A DNA stretch of 64,000 nt from Hippophae tibetana (taxonomy: Eukaryota > Streptophyta > Magnoliopsida > Rosales > Elaeagnaceae). Every line of letters starts with the position of its first letter. The first letter of the stretch is position 1. Of the stretch, positions 52,501-63,600 are shown piece after piece. The stretch lies in assembly GCA_037013495.1 (NCBI GenBank), contig CM072810.1:50578843-50642842 (forward strand), given 5' to 3'. Both the position numbers and the translations under genes were made by a program. Under the pieces are notes generated by a model, which did not search any database, had not been told where the DNA came from, and saw nothing but the letters and a program-made list of their open reading frames with translations.

Positions 52501-52930
52501 TGCATATCGAGACTACTATTTTAATATATCAAAATGAAGCCCTACCGATTCAAAAAATCTGATGTGGCCCCACAAAGGAACCACATTTTGGTACCCAAAT
52601 TCTATCGTTTACATCATTTACCGACGGTTTTAAGTGTTTGTCTCACCATTTAGGTTGTACTTACTTTCTATTTTATTCAAAAGTGCCGTAAAGAAGATTT
52701 TGGTGCAAACAAAGGGTTCTTTATTTATGCATTCAATCAATATCTATGCTTCCAAAGAACAAATAAGGGAAGAGAAAAAGAAATTAGGTACTGTTCACAT
52801 TTTAAAAAAGAATAAAACATTTGATAAATCGCAATTTCAACTATAAAAGATGATAACTTTTGACTCGGGTATTGAAACGACTATATTATGATATGAAACC
52901 GAAGCTCTTAGCGATTCACACAATATGAGA
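49549..52930 (+). repeat. Partial third copy of the 7-dimer unit (8744-bp spacing)
   Basis: Dimers P 49549, Q 50278, R 51007, S 51736 and the A of Q 52464 match 40805-44086 at +8744 (then +8743). They include the private changes GGATATATTGG, AAGACCAAATAAGG, AAGCTTTTACATG, GACTACTAT and GAAGCCCTACC. This copy therefore derives from the 40805 copy, or the reverse, and not from the 35702 copy. The match breaks inside B 52829, which switches to R-type sequence. Confidence 0.88.
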
Positions 52931-53191
52931 TGGCCTCAAATTTGGAATATCATTTTTGTACCTAAATTTGACCATTTACATCATTTATTGAATCTTTTTA
53001 GTTTTTTGCCCACCATTTCCGTTGTACTTATTTTCGATTTTATTGAAAAGATCCGTAAAGGAGATATTGGTGCAAACAAAGGGTTCTTTATTTATGTGTT
53101 CAATACATATATATTCTTCCAAAATAAATGAGTAAAGAAAAAGGAAAAGGCTACTGTTCCCATTTAAAAAAGGAACAAAACATTTGCAAAA
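52829..53191 (+). repeat. Chimeric B monomer, Q-type left / R-type right
   Basis: The left part has TTATGATATG, as in the B of Q dimers. From about 52970 it reads TTTGACCATTTAC, TTATTGAATC and CCAAAATAAATGAG, as in the B of R dimers. The switch lies between about 52891 and 52970, and it ends the third copy of the 5.1-kb unit. One dimer has been skipped, as expected for an unequal exchange in register one dimer apart. Confidence 0.8.
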
Positions 53192-56100
53192 TCGGAGTTC
53201 CAACTTTAAACGACGATAAACTTTTACATGCATATCGAGACAACTATTTTAATATATCAAAATGAAGCCCGTACCGATTCAAAAAATCTGATGTGGCCCC
53301 ACAAAGGAACCACATTTTGGTACCCAAATTCTATCGTTTACATCATTTACCGACAGTTTTAAGTGTTTGTCTCACCATTTAGGTTGTACTTACTTTCTAT
53401 TTTATTCAAAAGTGCCGTAAAGAAATTTTGGTGCAAAGAAAGGGTTCTTTATTTATGCATTCAATCAATATCTATGCTTCCAAAGAACAAATAAGGGAAG
53501 AGAAAAAGAAAGTAGGTACTGTTCACATTTTAAAAAAGAATAAAACATTTGATAAATCGCAATTTCAACTATAAAAGATGATAACTTTTGACTCGGGTAT
53601 TGAAACGACTATATTATGATATGAAACCGAAGCTCTTAGCGATTCACACAATATGAGATGGCCTCAAATTTGGAATATCATTTTTGTACCTAAATTTCAC
53701 GATTTACATCATTTAGTGGATATTTTTAGTTTTTTGCCCACCATTTCCGTTGTACTTACTTTCGATTTTATTGAAAAGATCCGTAAAGGAGATATTGGTG
53801 CAAACAAAGGGTTCTTTATTTATGTGTTCAATACATATATATTCTTCCAAAAAAAATGAGTAAAGAAAAAGGAAAAGGCTACTGTTCCCATTTAAAAAAG
53901 GAACAAAACATTTGCAAAATCGGAGTTCCAACTTTAAACGACGATAAACTTTTACATGCATATCGAGACAACTATTTTAATATATCAAAATGAAGCCCGT
54001 ACCGATTCAAAAAATCTGATGTGGCCCCACAAAGGAACCACATTTTGGTACCCAAATTCTATCGTTTACATCATTTACCGACGGTTTTAAGTGTTTGTCT
54101 CACCATTTAGGTTGTACTTACTTTCTATTTTATTCAAAAGTGCCGTAAAGAAGATTTTGGTGCAAAGAAAGGGTTCTTTATTTATGCATTCAATCAATAT
54201 CTATGCTTCCAAAGAACAAATAAGGGAAGAGAAAAAGAAAGTAGGTACTGTTCACATTTTAAAAAAGAATAAAACATTTTATAAATCGCAATTTCAACTA
54301 TAAAAGATGATAACTTTTGACTCGGGTATTGAAACGACTATATTATTATATGAAACCGAAGCTCTTAGCGATTCACACAATATGAGATGGCCTCAAATTT
54401 GGAATATCATTTTTGTACCTAAATTTCACCATTTACATCATTTATTGGATCTTTTTAGTGTTTTGCCCACCATTTCCGTTGTTCTTACTTTCGATTTTAT
54501 TGAAAAGATCCGTAAAGGAGATATTGGTGCAAACAAAGGGTTCTTTATTTATGTGTTCAATACATATATATTCTTCCAAAAATAATGAGTAAAGAAAAAG
54601 GAAAAGGCTACTGTTCCCATTTAAAAAAGGAACAAAACATTTGCTAAATGGGAGTTCCAACTTTAAACGACGATAAACTTTTACATGCATATCGAGACAA
54701 CTATTTTAATATATCAAAATGAAGCCCGTACCGATTCAAAAAATCTGATGTGGCCCCACAAAGGAACCACATTTTGGTACCCAAATTCTATCGTTTACAT
54801 CATTTACCGACGGTTTTAAGTGTTTGTCTCACCATTTAGGTTGTACTTACTTTCTATTTTATTCAAAAGTGCCGTAAAGAAATTTTGGTGCAAAGAAAGG
54901 GTTCTTTATTTATGCATTCAATCAATATCTATGCTTCCAAAGAACAAATAAGGGAAGAGAAAAAGAAAGTAGGTACTGTTCACATTTTAAAAAAGAATAA
55001 AACATTAGATAAATCGCAATTTCAACTATAAAAGATGATAACTTTAGACTCGGGTATTGAAACGACTATATTATGATATGAAACCGAAGCTCTTAGCGAT
55101 TCACACAATATGAGATGGCCTCAAATTTGGAATATCATTTTTGTACCTAAATTTCACCATTTACATCATTTATTGGATCTTTTTAGTTTTTTGCCCACAA
55201 TTTCCGTTGTACTTACTTTCGATTTTATTGAAAAGATCCGTAAAGGAGATATTGGTGCAAACAAAGGGTTCTTTATTTATGTGTTCAATACATATATATT
55301 CTTCCAAAAAAAATGAGTAAAGAAAAAGGAAAAGGCTACTGTTCCCATTTAAAAAAGGAACAAAACATTTGCTAAATCGGAGTTCCAACTTTAAACGACG
55401 ATAAACTTTTACATGCATATCGAGACAACTATTTTAAAATATCAAAATGAAGCCCGTACCGATTCAAAAAATCTGATGTGGCAACACAAAGGAACCACAT
55501 TTTGGTACCCAAATTCTATCGTTTACATCATTTACCGACGGTTTTAAGTGTTTGTCTCACCATTTAGGTTGTACTTACTTTCTATTTTATTCAAAAGTGC
55601 CGTAAAGAAGATTTTGGTGCAAACAAAGGGTTCTTTATTTATGCATTCAATCAATATCTATGCTTCCAAAGAACAAATAAGGGAAGAGAAAAAGAAAGTA
55701 GGTACTGTTCACATTTTAAAAAAGAATAAAACATTTGATAAATCGCAATTTCAACTATAAAAGATGATAACTTTTGACTCGGGTATTGAAACGACTATAT
55801 TATGATATGAAACCGAAGCTCTTAGCGATTCACACAATATGAGATGGCCTCAAATTTGGAATATCATTTTTGTACCTAAATTTGACCATTTACATCATTT
55901 ATTGAATCTTTTTAGTTTTTTGCCCACCATTTCCGTTGTACTTACTTTCAATTTTATTGAAAAGATCCGTAAAGGAGATATTGGTGCAAACAAAGGGTTC
56001 TTTATTTATGTGTTCAATACATATATATTCTTCAAAAAAAAATGAGTAAAGAAAAACGAAAAGGCTACTGTTCCCTTTTAAAAAAGGAACAAAACATTTG

Positions 56101-56307
56101 CTAAATCGGAGTTCCAACTTTAAACGACGATAAACTTTTACATGCATATCGAGACAACTATTTTAATATATAAAAATGAAGCCCGTACCGATTCAAAAAA
56201 TCTGATGTGGCCCCACAAAGGAACCACATTTTGGTACCCAAATTCTATCGTTTACATCATTTACCGACGGTTTTAAGTGTTTGTCTCATCATTTAGGTTG
56301 TACTTAA
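52931..56307 (+). repeat. A-B dimers between HOR blocks
   Basis: A monomers start at 53192, 53920, 54649, 55377 and 56106. A 53192 and A 54649 have the GTAAAGAAATTTTGG loss; B 54286 and A 54649 again form the TTAGTGTTTTGCCC / AAATGGGAG pair. A 55377 reads GTGGCAACACAAAGG, breaking the TGTGGCCCCACA dyad. A 56106 has CTCATCATTTAGG. No gene or RNA is seen. Confidence 0.85.
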
Positions 56308-59300
56308 TTTCTATTTTATTCAAAAGTGCCGTAAAGAAGATTTTGGTGCAAACAAAGGGTTCTTTATTTATGAATTCAATCAATATCTATGCTTCCAAAG
56401 AACAAATAAGGGAAGAGAAAAAGAAAGTAGGTACTGTTCACATTTTAAAAAAGAATAAAACATTTGATAAATCGCAATTTCAACTATAAAAGATGATAAC
56501 TTTTGACTCGGGTATTGAAACGACTATATTATGATATGAAACCGAAGCTCTTAGCGATTCACACAATATGAGATGGCCTCAAATTTGGAATATCATTTTT
56601 GTACCTAAATTTCACCATTTACATCATTTATTGGATCTTTTTAGTTTTTTGCCCACCATTTCGGTTTTACTTACTTTCGATTTTATTGAAAAGATCCGTA
56701 AAGGAGATATTGGTGCAAACAAAGGGTTCTTTATTTATGTGTTCAATACATATATATTCTTCAAAAAAAATGAGTAAAGAAAAATGAAAAGGCTACTATT
56801 CCCTTTTAAAAAAGGAACAAAACATTTGCTAAATCGGAGTTCCAACTTTAAACGACGATAAACTTTTACATGCATATCGAGACAACTATTTTAATATATA
56901 AAAATGAAGCCCGTACCGATTCAAAAAATCTGATGTGGCCCCACAAAGGAACCACATTTTGGTACCCAAATTCTATCGTTTACATCATTTACCGACGGTT
57001 TTAAGTGTTTGTCTCACCATTTAGGTTGTACTTACTTTCTATTTTATTCAAAAGTGCCGTAAAGAAGATTTTGGTGCAAACAAAGGGTTCTTTATTTATG
57101 CATTCAATCAATATCTATGCTTCCAAAGAACAAATAAGGGAAGAGAAAAAGAAAGTAGGTATTGTTCACATTTTAAAAAAGAATAAAACATTTGATAAAT
57201 CGCAATTTCAACTATAAAAGATGATAACTTTTGACTCGGGTATTGAAACGACTATATTATGATATGAAACCGAAGCTCTTAGCGATTCACACAATATGAG
57301 ATGGCCTCAAATTTGGAATATCATTTTTGTACCTAAATTTCACCATTTACATCATTTATTGGATCTTTTTAGTTTTTTGCCCACCATTTCCGTTGTACTT
57401 ACTTTCGATTTTATTGAAAAGATCCGTAAAGGAGATATTGGTGCAAACAAAGGGTTCTTTATTTATGTGTTCAATACATATATATTCTTCAAAAAAAATG
57501 AGTAAAGAAAAATGAAAAGGCTACTATTCCCTTTTAAAAAAGGAACAAAACATTTGCTAAATCGGAGTTCCAACTTTAAACGACGATAAACTTTTACATG
57601 CATATCGAGACAACTATTTTAATATATAAAAATGAAGCCCGTACCGATTCAAAAAATCTGATGTGGCCCCACAAAGGAACCACATTTTGGTACCCAAATT
57701 CTATCGTTTACATCATTTACCGACGGTTTTAAGTGTTTGTCTCATCATTTAGGTTGTACTTACTTTCTATTTTATTCAAAAGTGCGGTAAAAAAGATTTT
57801 GGTGCAAACAAAGGGTTCTTTATTTATGAATTCAATCAATATCTATGCTTCCAAAGAACAAATAAGGGAAGAGAAAAAGAAAGTAGGTACTGTTCACATT
57901 TTAAAAAAGAATAAAACATTTGATAAATCGCAATTTCAACTATAAAAGATGATAACTTTTCACTCGGGTATTGAAACGACTATATTATGATATGAAACCG
58001 AAGCTCTTAGCGATTCACACAATATGAGATGGCCTCAAATTTGGAATATCATTTTTGTACCTAAATTTCACCATTTACATCATTTATTGGATCTTTTTAG
58101 TTTTTTGCCCACCATTTCCGTTGTACTTACTTTCAATTTTATTGAAAAGATCCGTAAAGGAGATATTGGTGCAAACAAAGGGTTCTTTATTTATGTGTTC
58201 AATACATATATATTCTTTCAAAAAAAATGAGTAAAGAAAAAGGAAAAGGCTACTGTTCCCATTTAAAAAAGGAACAAAACATTTGCTAAATCGGAGTTCC
58301 AACTTTGAACGACGATAAACTTTTACATGCATATCGAGACAACTATTTTAATATATCAAAATGAAGCCCGTACCGATTCAAAAAATCTGATGTGGCCCCA
58401 CAAAGGAACCACATTTTGGTACCCAAATTCTATCGTTTACATCATTTACCGACGGTTTTAAGTGTTTGTCTCACCATTTAGGTTGTAATTACTTTCTATT
58501 TTATTCAAAAGTGCCGTAAAGAAGATTTTGGTGCAAACAAAGGGTTATTTATTTATGCATTCAATCAATATCTATGCTTCCAAAGAAAAAATAAGGGAAG
58601 AGAAAAAGAAAGTAGGTACTGTTCACATTTTAAAAAAGAATAAAACATTTGATAAATCGCAATTTCAACTATAAAAGATGATAACTTTTCACTCGGGTAT
58701 TGAAACGACTATATTATGATATGAAACCGAAGCTCTTAGCGATTCACACAATATGAGATGGCCTCAAATTTGGAATATCATTTTTGTACCTAAATTTCAC
58801 CATTTACATCATTTATTGGATCTTTTTAGTTTTTTGCCCACCATTTCCGTTGTACTTACTTTCGATTTTATTGAAAAGATCCGTAAAGGAGATATTGGTG
58901 CAAACAAAGGGTTCTTTATTTATGTGTTCAATACATATATATTCTTCCAAAAAAAATGAGTAAAGAAAAAGGAAAAGGCTACTGTTCCCATTAAAAAAAG
59001 GAACAAAACATTTGCTAAATCGGAGTTCCAACTTTAAACGACGATAAACTTTTACATGCATATCGAGACAACTATTTTAATATATCAAAATGAAGCCCGT
59101 ACCGATTCAAAAAATCTGATGTGGTCCCACAAAGGAACCACATTTTGGTACCCAAATTCTATCGTTTACATCATTTACCGACGGTTTTAAGTGTTTGTCT
59201 CATCATTTAGGTTGTACTTAATTTCTATTTTATTCAAAAGTGCCGTAAAGAAGATTTTGGTGCAAACAAAGGGTTCTTTATTTATGAATTCAATCAATAT

Positions 59301-60677
59301 CTATGCTTCCAAAGAACAAATAAGGGAAGAGAAAAAGAAAGTAGGTACTGTTCACATTTTAAAAAAGAATAAAACATTTGATAAATCGCAATTTCAACTA
59401 TAAAAGATGATAACTTTTGACTCGGGTATTGAAACGACTATATTATGATATGAAACCGAAGCTCTTAGCGATTCACACAATATGAGATGGCCTCAAATTT
59501 GGAATATCATTTTTGTACCTAAATTTCACCATTTACATCATTTATTGGATCTTTTTAGTTTTTTGCCCACCATTTCCGTTTTACTTACTTTCGATTTTAT
59601 TGAAAAGATCCGTAAAGGAGATATTAGTGCAAACAAAGGGTTCTTTATTTATGTGTTCAAGACATATATATTCTTCAAAAAAAAATGAGTAAAGAAAAAC
59701 GAAAAGGCTACTGTTCCCTTTTAAAAAAGGAACAAAACATTTGCTAAATCGGAGTTCCAACTTTAAACGACGATAAACTTTTACATGCATATCGAGACAA
59801 CTATTTTAATATATAAAAATGAAGCCCGTACCGATTCAAAAAATCTGATGTGGCCCCACAAAGGAAACACATTTTGGTACCCAAATTCTATCGTTTACAT
59901 CATTTACCGACGGTTTTAAGTGTTTGTCTCACCATTTAGGTTGTACTTACTTTCTATTTCATTCAAAAGTGCCGTAAAGAAGATTTTGGTGCAAACAAAG
60001 GGTTCTTTATTTATGCATTCAATCAATATCTATGCTTCCAAAGAACAAATAAGAGAAGAGAAAAAGAAAGGAGGTACTGTTCACATTTTAAAAAAGAATA
60101 AAACATTTGAAAAATCGCAATTTCAAATATAAAAGATGATAACCTTTGACTCGGGTATTGAAACGACTATATTATGATATGAAACCGAAGCTCTTAGCGA
60201 TTCACACAATATGAGATGGCCTCAAATATGGAATATCATTTTTGTACCTAAATTTCACCATTTACATCATTTATTGAATCTTTTTAGTTTTTTGCCCACC
60301 ATTTCCGTTGTACTTACTTTCGATTATTGAAAAGATCCGTAAAGGAGATATTGGTGCAAACAAAGGGTTCTTTATTTATGTGTTCAATACATATATATTC
60401 TTCCAAAAAAAATGAGTAAAGAAAAAGGAAAAGGCTACTGTTCCCATTTAAAAAAGGAACAAAACATTTGCTAAATCGGAGTTCCAACTTTAAACGACGA
60501 TAAACTTTTACATGCATATCGAGACAACTATTTTAATATATCAAAATGAAGCCCGTACCGATTCAAAAAATCTGATGTGGCCCCACAAAGGAACCACATT
60601 TTTGTACCCAAATTCTATCGTTTACATCATTTACCGACGGTTTTAAGTGTTTGTCTCACCATTTAGGTTGTAATTAC
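56308..60677 (+). repeat. 6-dimer higher-order repeat (4370 bp), copy 1
   Basis: The unit starts inside A 56106 and spans dimers 56834, 57562, 58291, 59020 and 59749 into A 60476. Markers include GGTATTGTTCAC (57160 region), GTGCGGTAAAAAAG (57783 region), GGGTTATTTATTTATG (58543 region), TGTGGTCCCAC (59120 region) and TTTCATTCAAAAG (59959 region). The last mismatch before the shared stretch is at 56307 against 60677. From there the two copies look the same at every site I checked. Dimers 56106 and 59020 are close relatives within the unit (2914-bp spacing). Confidence 0.9.
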
Positions 60678-63600
60678 TTTCTATTTTATTCAAAAGTGCC
60701 GTAAAGAAGATTTTGGTGCAAACAAAGGGTTCTTTATTTATGAATTCAATCAATATCTATGCTTCCAAAGAACAAATAAGGGAAGAGAAAAAGAAAGTAG
60801 GTACTGTTCACATTTTAAAAAAGAATAAAACATTTGATAAATCGCAATTTCAACTATAAAAGATGATAACTTTTGACTCGGGTATTGAAACGACTATATT
60901 ATGATATGAAACCGAAGCTCTTAGCGATTCACACAATATGAGATGGCCTCAAATTTGGAATATCATTTTTGTACCTAAATTTCACCATTTACATCATTTA
61001 TTGGATCTTTTTAGTTTTTTGCCCACCATTTCGGTTTTACTTACTTTCGATTTTATTGAAAAGATCCGTAAAGGAGATATTGGTGCAAACAAAGGGTTCT
61101 TTATTTATGTGTTCAATACATATATATTCTTCAAAAAAAATGAGTAAAGAAAAATGAAAAGGCTACTATTCCCTTTTAAAAAAGGAACAAAACATTTGCT
61201 AAATCGGAGTTCCAACTTTAAACGACGATAAACTTTTACATGCATATCGAGACAACTATTTTAATATATAAAAATGAAGCCCGTACCGATTCAAAAAATC
61301 TGATGTGGCCCCACAAAGGAACCACATTTTGGTACCCAAATTCTATCGTTTACATCATTTACCGACGGTTTTAAGTGTTTGTCTCACCATTTAGGTTGTA
61401 CTTACTTTCTATTTTATTCAAAAGTGCCGTAAAGAAGATTTTGGTGCAAACAAAGGGTTCTTTATTTATGCATTCAATCAATATCTATGCTTCCAAAGAA
61501 CAAATAAGGGAAGAGAAAAAGAAAGTAGGTATTGTTCACATTTTAAAAAAGAATAAAACATTTGATAAATCGCAATTTCAACTATAAAAGATGATAACTT
61601 TTGACTCGGGTATTGAAACGACTATATTATGATATGAAACCGAAGCTCTTAGCGATTCACACAATATGAGATGGCCTCAAATTTGGAATATCATTTTTGT
61701 ACCTAAATTTCACCATTTACATCATTTATTGGATCTTTTTAGTTTTTTGCCCACCATTTCCGTTGTACTTACTTTCGATTTTATTGAAAAGATCCGTAAA
61801 GGAGATATTGGTGCAAACAAAGGGTTCTTTATTTATGTGTTCAATACATATATATTCTTCAAAAAAAATGAGTAAAGAAAAATGAAAAGGCTACTATTCC
61901 CTTTTAAAAAAGGAACAAAACATTTGCTAAATCGGAGTTCCAACTTTAAACGACGATAAACTTTTACATGCATATCGAGACAACTATTTTAATATATAAA
62001 AATGAAGCCCGTACCGATTCAAAAAATCTGATGTGGCCCCACAAAGGAACCACATTTTGGTACCCAAATTCTATCGTTTACATCATTTACCGACGGTTTT
62101 AAGTGTTTGTCTCATCATTTAGGTTGTACTTACTTTCTATTTTATTCAAAAGTGCGGTAAAAAAGATTTTGGTGCAAACAAAGGGTTCTTTATTTATGAA
62201 TTCAATCAATATCTATGCTTCCAAAGAACAAATAAGGGAAGAGAAAAAGAAAGTAGGTACTGTTCACATTTTAAAAAAGAATAAAACATTTGATAAATCG
62301 CAATTTCAACTATAAAAGATGATAACTTTTCACTCGGGTATTGAAACGACTATATTATGATATGAAACCGAAGCTCTTAGCGATTCACACAATATGAGAT
62401 GGCCTCAAATTTGGAATATCATTTTTGTACCTAAATTTCACCATTTACATCATTTATTGGATCTTTTTAGTTTTTTGCCCACCATTTCCGTTGTACTTAC
62501 TTTCAATTTTATTGAAAAGATCCGTAAAGGAGATATTGGTGCAAACAAAGGGTTCTTTATTTATGTGTTCAATACATATATATTCTTTCAAAAAAAATGA
62601 GTAAAGAAAAAGGAAAAGGCTACTGTTCCCATTTAAAAAAGGAACAAAACATTTGCTAAATCGGAGTTCCAACTTTGAACGACGATAAACTTTTACATGC
62701 ATATCGAGACAACTATTTTAATATATCAAAATGAAGCCCGTACCGATTCAAAAAATCTGATGTGGCCCCACAAAGGAACCACATTTTGGTACCCAAATTC
62801 TATCGTTTACATCATTTACCGACGGTTTTAAGTGTTTGTCTCACCATTTAGGTTGTAATTACTTTCTATTTTATTCAAAAGTGCCGTAAAGAAGATTTTG
62901 GTGCAAACAAAGGGTTATTTATTTATGCATTCAATCAATATCTATGCTTCCAAAGAAAAAATAAGGGAAGAGAAAAAGAAAGTAGGTACTGTTCACATTT
63001 TAAAAAAGAATAAAACATTTGATAAATCGCAATTTCAACTATAAAAGATGATAACTTTTCACTCGGGTATTGAAACGACTATATTATGATATGAAACCGA
63101 AGCTCTTAGCGATTCACACAATATGAGATGGCCTCAAATTTGGAATATCATTTTTGTACCTAAATTTCACCATTTACATCATTTATTGGATCTTTTTAGT
63201 TTTTTGCCCACCATTTCCGTTGTACTTACTTTCGATTTTATTGAAAAGATCCGTAAAGGAGATATTGGTGCAAACAAAGGGTTCTTTATTTATGTGTTCA
63301 ATACATATATATTCTTCCAAAAAAAATGAGTAAAGAAAAAGGAAAAGGCTACTGTTCCCATTAAAAAAAGGAACAAAACATTTGCTAAATCGGAGTTCCA
63401 ACTTTAAACGACGATAAACTTTTACATGCATATCGAGACAACTATTTTAATATATCAAAATGAAGCCCGTACCGATTCAAAAAATCTGATGTGGTCCCAC
63501 AAAGGAACCACATTTTGGTACCCAAATTCTATCGTTTACATCATTTACCGACGGTTTTAAGTGTTTGTCTCATCATTTAGGTTGTACTTAATTTCTATTT

